A program made the translations under genes and the position numbers. Positions 17,810 through 29,512 of a stretch of 64,000 nt of DNA are shown here, in pieces. The DNA comes from Deinococcus aerolatus (GTDB lineage Bacteria; Deinococcota; Deinococci; Deinococcales; Deinococcaceae). Each line of letters starts with the position of its first letter. Position 1 is the first letter of the stretch. The DNA lies in contig NZ_BMOL01000001.1 in the NCBI RefSeq assembly GCF_014647055.1, forward strand, positions 52,501 to 116,500, given 5' to 3'. Below the pieces are notes generated by a model. That model was given only the letters and a program-made list of their open reading frames with translations. It was not told the origin of the DNA and searched no databases.

Positions 17810-18550
17810 ATGACCGATTCTCCTGCCCCCCAGCCGCCCGCGCTGACCACCGCCCAGCTGGAACGCCGCATCCTGGACGCCATCCGCCGCGGTGCCAGCA
17901 TGGCTGACATTGCCGCGCTGCGTCACCACACCGACATCCAGACCCCGGCAGGGGCCATTGCGGCGCTCAAGGACGGCAACGCTCGGTTCTTCAGCGGCCA
18001 GAGCAGCCGGCCTGAACTGGGCGTCAACGAACGGCGCGCGCAGATCATGGGCCAGACGCCCTACGCCGCTGTCCTGGCGTGCAGCGACAGCCGCGTGCCG
18101 GTGGAACTAGTCTTTGACGTGGGCCTGGGCGACCTGTTCGTGATCCGGGTGGCAGGCAACGTGGTGAGCGAGGCCGGGCTGGGCACGCTGGAATACGCCA
18201 TCAAGCACCTGGACGTGCATCTGGTGATGGTGATGGGCCACGAGGCCTGCGGCGCGGTGGCCGCCGCCCTGCTCACGCCCGAGCAGATTGCCCAGGAACC
18301 GGAAAACCTCCAGAGCATCATTCACAAGATCACGCCCAGCCTGGAGGAGCTGCCGCGCATCCGCGACAAAAAGGCCCGCATGCGCGAGGCCGTGCTGAAC
18401 AACGTGCGCCATCAGGTTCATACGTTGCGCCAGGAAACCATCATCCGGGCCGCCGAGGCGAGCGGTCAGGTTCAGGTGATCGGCGGCTACTACGAGATCG
18501 GCAGCGGCGCGGTGGACTTCCTGATCGACGACGAGGACCTGCGGCCTTAA
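17810..18550 (+). CDS. Beta-class carbonic anhydrase
   Basis: Zinc enzyme of 246 residues interconverting CO2 and bicarbonate in the cytoplasm. Zinc ligands and the Asp-Arg dyad are intact: [12 protein letters not shown] (Cys91, Asp93, Arg95) and [10 protein letters not shown] (His144, Cys147), with [12 protein letters not shown] between. The N-terminal 45 residues are longer than in minimal beta enzymes and include a helical segment. ATG 17810 is chosen over the frame start at 17777 because of the leaderless hexamer and the length. Confidence 0.94.
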   Translation: MTDSPAPQPPALTTAQLERRILDAIRRGASMADIAALRHHTDIQTPAGAIAALKDGNARFFSGQSSRPELGVNERRAQIMGQTPYAAVLACSDSRVPVELVFDVGLGDLFVIRVAGNVVSEAGLGTLEYAIKHLDVHLVMVMGHEACGAVAAALLTPEQIAQEPENLQSIIHKITPSLEELPRIRDKKARMREAVLNNVRHQVHTLRQETIIRAAEASGQVQVIGGYYEIGSGAVDFLIDDEDLRP

Positions 18551-18571
18551 CAACAGGGTGGCGGAACAACC

Positions 18572-18608
18572 GGGCGGGGGACAGCCCACGCCTGGCCGCC
18601 CCCCGCCC
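18572..18608. terminator. GC-rich hairpin after carbonic anhydrase
   Basis: GGGCGGGGG pairs with CCCCCGCCC around a 19-nt loop between convergent genes. There is no T tract, so termination is uncertain. Confidence 0.4.
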
Positions 18609-18619
18609 CTGCCCCAATC

Positions 18620-19855
<1,236 letters not shown>

Positions 19856-19862
19856 GACGGGG

Positions 19863-19868
19863 AGCATA
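19863..19868 (-). promoter_or_regulatory. Leaderless -10 hexamer for M29 aminopeptidase
   Basis: TATGCT, 7 nt before ATG 19855. Confidence 0.6.
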
Positions 19869-19913
19869 ACGCGCCGTCCACAGGGCGTGAATGGCAAGAC
19901 GCCCAAGGAGGCA

Positions 19914-19943
19914 ATAAAAAAGCTCCCGCGTGGGGAGCTTTCT
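19914..19943 (-). terminator. rpmF terminator
   Basis: On the minus strand a 9-bp stem (AAAGCTCCC with GGGAGCTTT) is followed by a T run ending TTTTTATT, directly after the rpmF stop. Confidence 0.85.
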
Positions 19944-19958
19944 TGCAGTCGGGCGTGC

Positions 19959-20141
<183 letters not shown>

Positions 20142-20344
20142 GTCGTGATTCTCCTCTTGCCGGGCGTTTTCCGCCGGGGCGCATTCTGCCCGCCACGTTG
20201 CCATCAGGGACAGATCTGAATAGCGGGCAAGACAACAGGCGGGAGTATAGCATGGCCCGGGCGACGGCGGGCCGTGAATCCTGGGGATGAACCCGGGTGG
20301 ACGGCGGGACCACCAGCCACCCGGTCGGCATCAAGAACACCCCC

Positions 20345-21871
20345 TCAGGCTGCGCCCCCCACCGCCCGCTCGGCAGCGTCGGCCAGCGCGTCCAGGCTGG
20401 CAGTTCCGGCCACCGTGACGCGGGTAAAACCGGCCTCGCGGGCGGCGTCGGCGGTCTGCGGCCCCATCGCGGCAACCGGCATATGCAGGGGGTCAAAGTC
20501 CGCACTAGCCAGGGCCGCCAGATGCCGCGCCGCGCTGCCCGAGGCCAGGGTGATCACGGCGGCGTTCTTGAGGCGTTCCAGGGCATTCAGGGTGGGCGCG
20601 GCGGCCTCGGTGCGGTACAACCCGGCGCGCGCATAGCCGATGCCACGCGCCTCCAGGCCCCTTTGCAGTTCGTCCTCGGCCAGCTGGGAGGTCAGGTGCA
20701 GCGCGGCCTCTCCCCTGCCTGCGGGCAGTTCCGCGCCCAGGTGGCGTGCGCCGGGTGTAGACGGCACAAAGTCGGCACGCACGCCGCGTTCGGCCAGACT
20801 GCGGGCGGTGCTGGGGCCGACAGCGGCGATCCTGACGCCCGCCAGCGCGCGGGCGTCGCGTCCGGCAGCGTCCAGCAGCGAGAACAGCGCCGCCACCGCC
20901 TGGTTGCTGGTCAGCAGCAGCCAGCCTGTGAAGTCGCGCAGGGCCTCCAGGGCCGCCGCGCCGCCGTCCGGGGCCGGCCCGAAGCGGATCAGCGGCACCT
21001 CCAGCACGTCCGCGCCGCGCGCACGCAGCACCTCCGACAGGGCGCTGGAGCCGTCGCGGGTGCGGGTCACGGCCACCGTCCTGCCGCGCAGCGGGCCGCC
21101 GAACGCCGGGGTGTTGTCAAACCAGCGCAACGTGTCGCGCAGTTTCACGACTTCTCCCACCACGGTCACGGCGGGGGCCTCCAGGCCCGCCTCCCTGACC
21201 ACCTGGCCGATGGTCTCCAGCGTGCCCGTCGCCACGCGCTGCTGGTGGGTGCTGCCCCACTGCACGGTCGCGGCGGGGGTCTGCGGGTCACGCCCGGCAG
21301 CCACCAGCTCGGCGGCAATGGTGTCGAGGTTCCGCACGCCCATCAGCAGCAGCAGGGTGTCCACGCCGGACAGCCGCTCGTACTGCGCCCCGCCCTCTCT
21401 GGTGTTGCCGGTCAGCACGGCAAACGAGCGGGCCACGTCGCGGTGGGTCACTGGAATGCCGGCGTAGGCCGGGGCAGCAATGGCGCTGGTGACACCGGGA
21501 ACGATCTCGAAGGGAACCCCGGCCAGCACGCAGGCCTCGGCCTCCTCGCCGCCGCGCCCGAAGACGAAGACATCGCCGCCCTTCAGGCGCGCCACCCGCT
21601 GCCCGCCGTTCTCCTGCGCCACCTGCACGATCAGCGCGTTGATCTGCTCCTGGCTGATGTACTCGGAAAACCCCTTCTTGCCCACGTAGATGGTGCGGGC
21701 GTCCGGGCACCAGCGCAGCAGTTCGGGGTTGGCCAGATAGTCGAACAGCACCACGTCGGCGTGCTGCAGGGCGTGCTGGCCGCGCAGGGTCAGCAGGCCG
21801 GGATCGCCCGGTCCGGCCCCGATCAGGGAGACGAAGGCGCGGGAAGGGGTGGGGGCTGGGGCATCGGTCAT
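20345..21871 (-). CDS. Fused uroporphyrinogen-III C-methyltransferase and uroporphyrinogen-III synthase
   Basis: A 508-residue fusion. The N-terminal half (about 10-250) is SUMT/Cob[56 protein letters not shown] and [20 protein letters not shown], which methylates uroporphyrinogen III to precorrin-2 for sirohaem and cobalamin. The C-terminal half (about 260-508) is HemD-like ([33 protein letters not shown]), which cyclises hydroxymethylbilane. It therefore follows HemC (48286-49224) in the pathway. ATG 21871 has TAGCCT 7 nt upstream. Confidence 0.93.
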   Translation of the reverse strand: MTDAPAPTPSRAFVSLIGAGPGDPGLLTLRGQHALQHADVVLFDYLANPELLRWCPDARTIYVGKKGFSEYISQEQINALIVQVAQENGGQRVARLKGGDVFVFGRGGEEAEACVLAGVPFEIVPGVTSAIAAPAYAGIPVTHRDVARSFAVLTGNTREGGAQYERLSGVDTLLLLMGVRNLDTIAAELVAAGRDPQTPAATVQWGSTHQQRVATGTLETIGQVVREAGLEAPAVTVVGEVVKLRDTLRWFDNTPAFGGPLRGRTVAVTRTRDGSSALSEVLRARGADVLEVPLIRFGPAPDGGAAALEALRDFTGWLLLTSNQAVAALFSLLDAAGRDARALAGVRIAAVGPSTARSLAERGVRADFVPSTPGARHLGAELPAGRGEAALHLTSQLAEDELQRGLEARGIGYARAGLYRTEAAAPTLNALERLKNAAVITLASGSAARHLAALASADFDPLHMPVAAMGPQTADAAREAGFTRVTVAGTASLDALADAAERAVGGAA

Positions 21872-21878
21872 GTGGCCC

Positions 21879-21884
21879 AGGCTA
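21879..21884 (-). promoter_or_regulatory. Leaderless -10 hexamer for cobA-hemD fusion
   Basis: TAGCCT, 7 nt before ATG 21871. Confidence 0.6.
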
Positions 21885-21915
21885 GCGGGCCGGGGCGGGG
21901 ACAAATGCGGGACGC

Positions 21916-21921
21916 TACGCT
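21916..21921 (+). promoter_or_regulatory. Leaderless -10 hexamer for GNAT gene
   Basis: TACGCT, 6 nt before ATG 21928, divergent from the cobA-hemD promoter 32 bases away. Confidence 0.6.
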
Positions 21922-21927
21922 GCGGGG

Positions 21928-22656
21928 ATGAACACGCAACTTCTGGAGCGGCTGGCCCACGCCGAGGCGGCGGCCCACACCCGCTACGGACGGACCGGAG
22001 CCGCAGCGCGCTTCGGCCCCCTGGTGGCCGTTCATGCGGGACCCGATCTGCCGGTCAACACCGCCTGGCACGACGGCACGCGGCGGCCCACGCCGGAGGA
22101 ACTCGCCGCGTTTGAGGCGTTCAGCGTTCAGCACGCCCAGTCCGCCACAGTGCATCTGCTCTCGGCCTTCACCACCCTGCTGCCGCTGCTGCGTGACCGG
22201 GGTTATGAACTGGATTACGTGCTGCATGCCTACATCCACGATCTGGCGAACCTGCCCGCCCAGCCTCTGACCCAGACTCGGGAGGAGGGGGCCGACGCCT
22301 GGGCCGCCCTGGCCGCGCAGGGTTTCGGGCCGGGGGCCGAGGCGATCATGTCGGTGGTGGCGCACGCACCGGGAACGCGGCGGTTCGTGGCAGATGTGGA
22401 CGGCACCCCCGCCGCCACTGCCGCCTTCAGCCTCACCAGCGCGGTCGCCGCCTTTCACGGCACGGCCACACTGCCCCCCTTTCGGGGGCGGGGCGTGCAG
22501 TCAGCGCTGCTGGCCCACCGCCTGCACAGGGCCGCACAAGCCGGAGCCACCCTCGCCAGCGTGTTCGTCACACCGGGCACAGGCAGTGAGCGCAATGTGG
22601 AGAGGGCCGGGTTCCGGCTGGCCGGGATGCGGCTGACCCTGAGCCGGAGGGAATGA
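21928..22656 (+). CDS. GNAT acetyltransferase
   Basis: Protein of 242 residues. The C-terminal third is a GNAT core: [20 protein letters not shown], then [20 protein letters not shown] (acetyl-CoA loop) and [20 protein letters not shown]. The N-terminal 120 residues form a partner domain often seen in this class, with [20 protein letters not shown]. Substrate unknown. It is a single-gene unit ending convergently with the next gene 3 bp away. Confidence 0.85.
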   Translation: MNTQLLERLAHAEAAAHTRYGRTGAAARFGPLVAVHAGPDLPVNTAWHDGTRRPTPEELAAFEAFSVQHAQSATVHLLSAFTTLLPLLRDRGYELDYVLHAYIHDLANLPAQPLTQTREEGADAWAALAAQGFGPGAEAIMSVVAHAPGTRRFVADVDGTPAATAAFSLTSAVAAFHGTATLPPFRGRGVQSALLAHRLHRAAQAGATLASVFVTPGTGSERNVERAGFRLAGMRLTLSRRE

Positions 22657-22659
22657 GCC

Positions 22660-22989
22660 TCAGTCCGAGGCGCTGGCGAGGATGTTTTGCCCCAGTTCGG
22701 AAGGATGGGATGCCGTCGGTCCACTTTGCAGGCAGGGCCAGTCCAGATGATGCGCCGCTGTGTCGTGCAGACCGGCAAAACGCAGGTGGCGCTGGCAGAT
22801 GAACCACAACTCCTCGCGGTCATTGGGCAGGATGAAATACGCGTCGGAGGTCTCCGAGGGATTGTAGACGCCCACCACCCGGTAGGCCCGGTTCTCCGAA
22901 AAGCCGCTTTGCAGCGGAAGGGGCATCGGGGCACGCGGTCCGCCGAGTTCAACGATCCGCACGAACATCTGGGGGTGAAAGGCGAGCAT
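22660..22989 (-). CDS. Hypothetical protein, unknown function
   Basis: Protein of 109 residues: FVRIVELGGPRAPMPLPLQS, then FSENRAYRVVGVYNPSETSD and AYFILPNDREELWFICQRHL. The acidic/aromatic pattern reads like a real folded domain and codon use is normal, but no family is recognised. It starts at an ATG without a strong ribosome site. It converges on the GNAT gene, with 3 bases between stops. Confidence 0.6.
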   Translation of the reverse strand: MLAFHPQMFVRIVELGGPRAPMPLPLQSGFSENRAYRVVGVYNPSETSDAYFILPNDREELWFICQRHLRFAGLHDTAAHHLDWPCLQSGPTASHPSELGQNILASASD

Positions 22990-23326
22990 GTCCCACAGTG
23001 CAGCGGCGCAGGCCGTGAAACTGGGCGAGGCACCACAAGTTCAAGGGAGGGTCAACGCAGGCTGGGGGCCCACCCGGAGGGGCCTCAGCCGTTCTCCCCA
23101 GACACAGAAGATCAGGCCCTCCAGTACACCCTCAGCAGGGGCCGGGGAAGGCAGCACTCCCGGCCCAGGCACAGGCCATGGCTTCAGGAGAGAACCGTCT
23201 GCCAGGCCCTTTCCGGCGTCAGCCCCAGTCAGGAACCCAGCCGCCATACAGCATGGGGGGCCAGCAGCCCCGCGCCGATGCTCCGACAGAGAGGACACAA
23301 CGGATGGGCCTGCTCAGCCGAGTCAC
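22990..23326. other. Intergenic stretch without a supported gene
   Basis: About 340 bases. Frames crossing it in both directions are low-complexity Pro/Gly/Arg translations with no start signal or family pattern. An 85-codon minus-strand frame (23041-23298) cannot be excluded but has nothing to recommend it. No hairpin or promoter stood out. Confidence 0.45.
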
Positions 23327-24253
<927 letters not shown>

Positions 24254-24274
24254 GCCAGCGTCAAGCCCCGACCC

Positions 24275-26080
24275 TCAGGCCCCACGGTCCACCGTCTCCA
24301 CGTACGCGTCGATCTGCTGCCGAATTACGTTCAGGCTGCCTTCCCAGAAGTCCGGGGCACGCAGATCGATGCCGAAGCGGGCGGCCAGGGCTTGCGGCCC
24401 CTCGCGGCCCGTGGACGCCAGCAGTTCGTCGTAGCGGGTCTGAAACCCGGCCTCGGTGCCTGCCTCGCGCGCCGCCACGTACTGCGCGTACAGCCCCAGG
24501 CCGAACAGCAGGCCGAAGGTGTACGGGTAGTTGTAGAACCCCAGGCTGTAGTAGTGCGGCTTGACCGCCCACATGTACGGGTGCAGCGTGCCGAGCGCGT
24601 CGCCGTAGGTCTCGCGCTGTGCCCAGCTCATCAGGTCATTGAACTCCTGCGGGTTGAGGTCCCCCCCCTCACGCCGTTCAAACACCGCCCGCTCGAACAG
24701 AAAGCGGCTGTGGATGTCCACCACCACCTGCGCGTGGCCCATCAGGCTGGTTTCCAGCACGTACATGCGTTCCGGCCCCGTGGCCTCGGCCAGCGCAGCG
24801 TTCTGCACTACCGTCTCACAGAAGATGGACGCGGTCTCGGCCAGGGTCATGGGCGTCTCGCGTTGCAGCGGCTCGGCGCCCGCCAGCCGGGCGTTGTGGT
24901 AACCGTGGCCCAGCTCATGTGCCAGGGTCGACACGCTGTCGAGGCTGGGGGCATGGTTCATCAGGATGCGGCTCTTGCCGCGCGTCCAGCGCATGCAGAA
25001 CGCCCCGCTGCGCTTGCCCTCGCGCGGGCCGGCGTCCACCCACTCACCGTCAAAGGCCTCGGCGGCAAAGTCACCCAGCTGTTCGGAGTAGCCCCGGAAC
25101 TGGCGCTCCACGAACTCGGCCCCCGCACCGTAGGTCCACTCGGTCTCGCTGTGGCCCAGCGGGGCCAGAATGTCCCACCAGTCCAGTTTGGCCTTGCCCA
25201 GCGCCCGCGCCTTGGCGGCGAAGTAGCGCCGGAAGTCGGGGAAGGAGCGCACGACCGCGCCCTGCATGGCGTCCAGCGTCTCGCGGTCAATACCGTGCGT
25301 CAGCAGGCTGGGGGCCACGGCGTCCGGGAAGCCCCGCCGGCGGGCCAGCAATCCTTCCTCGCCCTTGACACCGTTCAGAGCGGCGGCAAACACCACTTCC
25401 GAGGACTTCCAGGCGGCGATCTCGGCCGCAAAGGCGTCCCGGCGCACGTCCTCATCCGCGTCGCTGGCCAGCGCCCGCAGCGCGGTGACCGGCAGGCCTT
25501 CGCCCCGGAACTCGCCCTTGAGCTGGCTGCTGACGTTTCCGTGCAGCTTGACCCAGCCGCCGGCCCCACTGGGCCGCAGGCGGGCGGCCAGGTCCTCCTC
25601 GGGCGGCGACATCTGGTGGCGGGCCAGTTCGATGGCGCGGCGCAGAAAGTGTTCGTGGTCCCGCGCCGTGTCCGAGGCAGACAGCAATTCCGACAGTTGC
25701 GCGTCACTCAGGCCACCCAGCCACGCAGTCAGGCGCGAACGCAGCGGCCCCAGCGGCAGCGTCAGGGTGGTGAACGCCGCCACGCGGCCCTGCGCCAGCG
25801 CGTCGCGGCTGTCGGTGGTAAAAAAGGCGTTCAGGTAGGCCCCGATGGGCGCCGAGAACGTACTCAGGGCATTCATGGCATCCAGCACGGGTTTCAGGGT
25901 GTCGGGGGTGGCGGACGGCCCGTCCTTGCGGACTTCCAGGCGGTCAAACAGCGTTTCGAGGTCCGCAATTCTGGCACGCAGTTCGTCCAGATCCTGTTCC
26001 AGTTTCGGGTCACTCAGGCTGGCGTACAGGTCATCGGTGCGCCAGCGGGGCATCCCGCCGTCATGTGCAATCGAGGTCAT
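24275..26080 (-). CDS. M3-family oligoendopeptidase (PepF-like)
   Basis: Cytoplasmic zinc peptidase of 601 residues that cuts oligopeptides. The zinc motif is LAHELGHGYHN (HELGH), with a downstream ligand in LAETASIFCETVVQNA. N-terminal GGMPRWRTDDLYASLSDPKL and C-terminal FWEGSLNVIRQQIDAYVE match the pepF branch. ATG 26080 (MTSIAHDGG) lies 7 nt after TAGACT, so the 159-base longer frame is not used. A P1 peptidase follows on the same strand, suggesting a peptide-turnover pair. Confidence 0.93.
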   Translation of the reverse strand: MTSIAHDGGMPRWRTDDLYASLSDPKLEQDLDELRARIADLETLFDRLEVRKDGPSATPDTLKPVLDAMNALSTFSAPIGAYLNAFFTTDSRDALAQGRVAAFTTLTLPLGPLRSRLTAWLGGLSDAQLSELLSASDTARDHEHFLRRAIELARHQMSPPEEDLAARLRPSGAGGWVKLHGNVSSQLKGEFRGEGLPVTALRALASDADEDVRRDAFAAEIAAWKSSEVVFAAALNGVKGEEGLLARRRGFPDAVAPSLLTHGIDRETLDAMQGAVVRSFPDFRRYFAAKARALGKAKLDWWDILAPLGHSETEWTYGAGAEFVERQFRGYSEQLGDFAAEAFDGEWVDAGPREGKRSGAFCMRWTRGKSRILMNHAPSLDSVSTLAHELGHGYHNARLAGAEPLQRETPMTLAETASIFCETVVQNAALAEATGPERMYVLETSLMGHAQVVVDIHSRFLFERAVFERREGGDLNPQEFNDLMSWAQRETYGDALGTLHPYMWAVKPHYYSLGFYNYPYTFGLLFGLGLYAQYVAAREAGTEAGFQTRYDELLASTGREGPQALAARFGIDLRAPDFWEGSLNVIRQQIDAYVETVDRGA

Positions 26081-26087
26081 GGCCCCC

Positions 26088-26093
26088 AGTCTA
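26088..26093 (-). promoter_or_regulatory. Leaderless -10 hexamer for M3 peptidase
   Basis: TAGACT, 7 nt before ATG 26080. Confidence 0.6.
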
Positions 26094-26118
26094 GACGCCA
26101 CACTCCCGCCCCGCACGC

Positions 26119-26133
26119 GATCAACTCTTGATC
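26119..26133. promoter_or_regulatory. Candidate operator upstream of the sugar ABC operon
   Basis: GATCAA-CTC-TTGATC is a perfect inverted repeat in the 176-base divergent gap. It may serve the rightward ABC operon or the leftward peptidase. No regulator gene is adjacent. Confidence 0.45.
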
Positions 26134-26256
26134 GATACAGTTGCGCGTGGCGACGGCCTTTGCGCCTCATCCGCGGCGGCCAGAAAAGTGCTACTTTAAT
26201 CGAACCGTTAACTGAACTGGCGTCATTGCGGCGCCCCATCTCTGGAGGTTTTACCT

Positions 26257-27495
26257 ATGCGTACCCGCCTCGTTCTGTCTGCCGCCCTGAGCGCCGCCGG
26301 CCTGCTGTCCAGTGCCAGCGCCGCCACCACCCTGACCGTGTTCATGGGCAGCCAGCAGCGTCCGGAGATCTTCCAGCCGCTGTTTGACCGCTTCGAGGCC
26401 GCCAACCCCGACATCAAGGTCAAGATCGAGACCGGCGGCGCCACTAGCGAGGCCCAGAACCAGTATCTGACCACCGTGCTGGCCGCGCGCGACGACACCC
26501 TGGACATCTTCCTGATCGATGTGGTGCGGACCGCCACCTTCGCTGCCGCCGGATGGGCCGAGCCGCTCAACGGGTACATCAGCGGGGCCGACGCCTACCT
26601 CAAGTCCTTCCTGCCCGGCCCGGTGGGTGCGGCCACCTACGGCGGCAAGCTGTACGCCATGCCCGCCTTCACCGACGCTCAGTTCCTGTACTACCGCAAG
26701 GACCTGCTGACCAAGTACAAGGCCAAGGTCCCCACCACCTGGGACGAACTGACGGCCACCGCCACCAGAATCCAGAAGGGCGAGGGCGGCAAGATGCAGG
26801 GCTTCAACTTTCAGGGGGCGCCCATCGAGGGCACCGTGTGCAATTTCCTGGAGACGCTGTGGACCGGCGGCGGCGACGCCAGCAACGTCAACAGCGCGGC
26901 GGGCCGGCAGGGCCTGAACTTCCTGGTGAACTCGGTCAAATCCAGGCTGTCACCCGCCGCCAGCGCCGAGATCAAGACCGACGACTCGCGCCAGCAGTTC
27001 CAGGCCGGGGACGTGGCCATGGGCCTGAACTGGAGCTACGCCTGGGCGCATTTCCAGGGCAACAGCCCGCAGCCCACCCAGGTCAAGGGCAATGTGGGCG
27101 TGGCCGCGCTGCCGTCCTTCGGCAAGAATCCCAGCGCCACCTGCACCGGGGGCTGGGAATGGGGCGTCAACGCCTACGGCAACCACAAGAAAGAGGCCGT
27201 CAAACTGCTGCAGTTCATGTCCAGCGTGAACATCCAGCGTGAGATGGCAGTCAAGGGCGCCTACCTGCCGGTCCGCAAAAGCCTGTACAGCGACCCTGCC
27301 GTGCTGGCCGCCAATCCGCACTTCAAGGCGCTGTATCCGGTGATTCTCAAAGCCCGCCCGCGCCCGGTCACCCCCAACTACCCCAAGGTCAGCGAGATCA
27401 TCCGCAACAACGTCTCGGCCGCCGTGGCGGGCAGCAAGACTGTGGACGCCGCCCTGAGCGACATGCAGCGCGACCTGTCCCCGCTGTTGAAGTAG
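26257..27495 (+). CDS. Sugar ABC transporter substrate-binding protein (CUT1 type)
   Basis: Protein of 412 residues of the COG1653 class. Signal peptide MRTRLVLSAALSAAGLLSSA with cleavage near ASA-ATT, then TLTVFMGSQQRPEIFQPLFD, YGGKLYAMPAFTDAQFLYYR and KDLLTKYKAKVPTTWDEL, and a C-terminal NYPKVSEIIRNNVSAAVAG. It resembles binding proteins for trehalose/maltose-like disaccharides, but the ligand is unknown. GGAGG sets the start. It leads a unit with two permeases and, 126 bases later, an SsuD-like enzyme; no ATPase gene is included, so a shared one encoded elsewhere is likely. Confidence 0.93.
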   Translation: MRTRLVLSAALSAAGLLSSASAATTLTVFMGSQQRPEIFQPLFDRFEAANPDIKVKIETGGATSEAQNQYLTTVLAARDDTLDIFLIDVVRTATFAAAGWAEPLNGYISGADAYLKSFLPGPVGAATYGGKLYAMPAFTDAQFLYYRKDLLTKYKAKVPTTWDELTATATRIQKGEGGKMQGFNFQGAPIEGTVCNFLETLWTGGGDASNVNSAAGRQGLNFLVNSVKSRLSPAASAEIKTDDSRQQFQAGDVAMGLNWSYAWAHFQGNSPQPTQVKGNVGVAALPSFGKNPSATCTGGWEWGVNAYGNHKKEAVKLLQFMSSVNIQREMAVKGAYLPVRKSLYSDPAVLAANPHFKALYPVILKARPRPVTPNYPKVSEIIRNNVSAAVAGSKTVDAALSDMQRDLSPLLK

Positions 27496-27579
27496 GTTCT
27501 GCCTGCCCCGCCTGCCCCCACGTCTGGAGCCACGTTGCAGCGGGGGGCAGGTTCGTTGGGGCAGCCTGAAGGAGCGCCC

Positions 27580-28518
27580 ATGACCCAGAAGAACATCGCC
27601 GCGCCGCTGCCCCGGCGCAGGAGGCCCAGGCACGGCGAGGCCAGCGAGGGACGGCTGGCCTTCTGGCTGCTGCTGCCTGCCGCGCTGCTGCTGTGCGGCG
27701 TGCTGCTGTTCCCGATGCTGACCACCTTCCGCGACTCCTTTTATTTCAACAAGCTGACTGAACCGTTCAACGGGCAACCCTTCGTGGGCGTCAAGAACTA
27801 CGTGCAGATGTTCGGCGATCCGCGCTTCGGCACGGCGCTGCGAAACACGCTGTTCTTCGCGGTGCTGACGGTGGGCGGCTCGTTTCTGGTGGGCATTCCG
27901 ATGGCGCTGGCGGCCCACACGCCCAGCCGGGTGCGGGGGCTGGCACGGGTGGCCCTGCTGCTGCCGTGGGCCATGCCGCCGGTGATGACCGGCCTGATCT
28001 TCGCGTGGCTGTTCAACGCGCAGTACGGCGTCTTCAACGACATTCTGGTGCGGCTGGGGGTCATTCAGGAGCCGCTGCGCTGGCTCAGCACGCCGGGGCT
28101 AGCGGTGCTGGCAATGGTGGTCACGATCGTCTGGAAAACCAGTTCCTTCGTGGCGCTGATCGTGCTGGGAGGGTTGCAGGGCATTCCCCGCGACCTCACC
28201 GAGGCGGCGGAGGTGGACGGCGCCACCCGCGCGCAGTCGTTCTTCCGCATCATCCTGCCGCTGCTGGCCCCTAGCCTGGCTGTTGCCTTCATCTTCCGCT
28301 CCATCAGCGCCGTGCAGGTGTTCGATATTCCCTACACCTTCATCCAGCAGGCTCCGGCGCAGGGGCTGCTGGAAACGCTGGGCGTGTACATCTACCGCAC
28401 CAGCATCGAGTTTCTGGACTTCGGCTACGCGGCCACCCTCAGCGTGGCGCTGTTCGCGGTGAGTCTGGCCGTGACCGCCGTATACGTGCGCTTCGTGCGC
28501 GACGGGGCCAGCACATGA
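27580..28518 (+). CDS. Sugar ABC permease, MalF type
   Basis: Membrane protein of 312 residues with six predicted spans, the first near residues 30-50 (FWLLLPAALLLCGVLLFPML). The permease EAA loop is seen as EAAEVDGATRAQSFFRIILP, and the C-terminus AATLSVALFAVSLAVTAVYV is typical. AAGGAG lies before ATG 27580, which is chosen over the longer frame. It pairs with the MalG-type permease 13 bases downstream. Confidence 0.93.
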   Translation: MTQKNIAAPLPRRRRPRHGEASEGRLAFWLLLPAALLLCGVLLFPMLTTFRDSFYFNKLTEPFNGQPFVGVKNYVQMFGDPRFGTALRNTLFFAVLTVGGSFLVGIPMALAAHTPSRVRGLARVALLLPWAMPPVMTGLIFAWLFNAQYGVFNDILVRLGVIQEPLRWLSTPGLAVLAMVVTIVWKTSSFVALIVLGGLQGIPRDLTEAAEVDGATRAQSFFRIILPLLAPSLAVAFIFRSISAVQVFDIPYTFIQQAPAQGLLETLGVYIYRTSIEFLDFGYAATLSVALFAVSLAVTAVYVRFVRDGAST

Positions 28519-28531
28519 GGGGGGCAAGCAT

Positions 28532-29386
28532 ATGAGTGGCGAGACCGCCGCGCCTGAACGCCTGGGCCTGCTGGACCGTGTGGGCCGCACCCTGGGCCTG
28601 GGCGCACTGATCGTGGGCGGCTTCTTTCCCCTGGTCTGGATGCTGCTGACCAGCCTCAAGACCGAGGCCGAGTTGCAAAAATTTCCGGTCCAGTACCTTC
28701 CGGGAGCGCTGGACGCCGCCAACTACGTCCGCGTGTTCAGCGAGCAGCCCTTTGCGCGTTTCTTCTTCAATTCCATGACCGTCAGCCTGCTGAGCACGCT
28801 GCTGTGCATCGCGGTAGCGGTGCCGGCGGCCTACGCGCTGGCCCGCCTTCAGGTCTGGGGGCGCGGCGCGCTGCTCACCGCCGTGGTGGCCTTTTCCATG
28901 TTTCCGGTGGTCAGCCTGCTGGTGCCGCTGTTCCGGCTGTTCCGCAGCGTGGACCTGCTCAACAGTTACCCCGCGCTGATTCTGCCCTACGCCGCCCTGA
29001 GCCTGCCGGTGGCGATCCTGACGCTGGTGGCGTTTTTCAGCGCCATCCCGCGCGATCTGGAAGCAGCGGCGATGATCGACGGCACCTCGCGGCTGGGGGC
29101 GCTGTGGCGCGTGGTGCTGCCGCTGTCCGCGCCGGGCATGGTCACGGCAGCGCTTCTGGTGTTCGTCAACTCCTGGAACGAGTTCCTGCTGGCCCTGAGC
29201 TTTAACACCAAGCTGGACATGCGCACGGTCAGCGTGGGTGTCACGCTGTACCAGGGTGAATTCGCCTTTCCGTGGCCGCTGATTGCCGCCGCCGTGGTGA
29301 TCGCCACCATTCCTCTGGTGGCCCTGATCGCCGTATTTCAGCGCCGCTTCGTGGCCGGATTGACGGCAGGGGGGGTCAAGGCGTAG
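28532..29386 (+). CDS. Sugar ABC permease, MalG type
   Basis: Membrane protein of 284 residues with six spans. Conserved features: FFPLVWMLLTSLKTEAELQK, NSMTVSLLSTLLCIAVAVPA, the EAA loop EAAAMIDGTSRLGALWRVVL and the MalG C-terminus AVFQRRFVAGLTAGGVKA. AGGGGGG lies before the ATG. With the preceding permease it forms the transmembrane channel of the importer. Confidence 0.93.
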   Translation: MSGETAAPERLGLLDRVGRTLGLGALIVGGFFPLVWMLLTSLKTEAELQKFPVQYLPGALDAANYVRVFSEQPFARFFFNSMTVSLLSTLLCIAVAVPAAYALARLQVWGRGALLTAVVAFSMFPVVSLLVPLFRLFRSVDLLNSYPALILPYAALSLPVAILTLVAFFSAIPRDLEAAAMIDGTSRLGALWRVVLPLSAPGMVTAALLVFVNSWNEFLLALSFNTKLDMRTVSVGVTLYQGEFAFPWPLIAAAVVIATIPLVALIAVFQRRFVAGLTAGGVKA

Positions 29387-29397
29387 CGGTGGCGACA

Positions 29398-29413
29398 GTC
29401 AACAGCTATTGAC
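29398..29413. promoter_or_regulatory. Inverted repeat before the SsuD-like gene
   Basis: GTCAA-CAGCTA-TTGAC lies in the 126-base gap between the permease and the monooxygenase. It could be an operator or a small hairpin; no clear -10 follows. Confidence 0.35.
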
Positions 29414-29512
29414 GAGCGATGCAGCCGCCCGCGAGCAAACACACTGCGGCCCTCCCCGCCTGCCCCTCCCGTTCCACGGGCCACACGCCACTTGCCTTCC
29501 AAAGGAGCTTTC

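Noticed and set aside
20297..21931. 544-codon plus-strand frame
   Set aside because: Antisense to the CobA-HemD fusion, which has clear motifs.
23041..23298. 85-codon minus-strand frame
   Set aside because: No start signal, low-complexity composition, no recognisable pattern.
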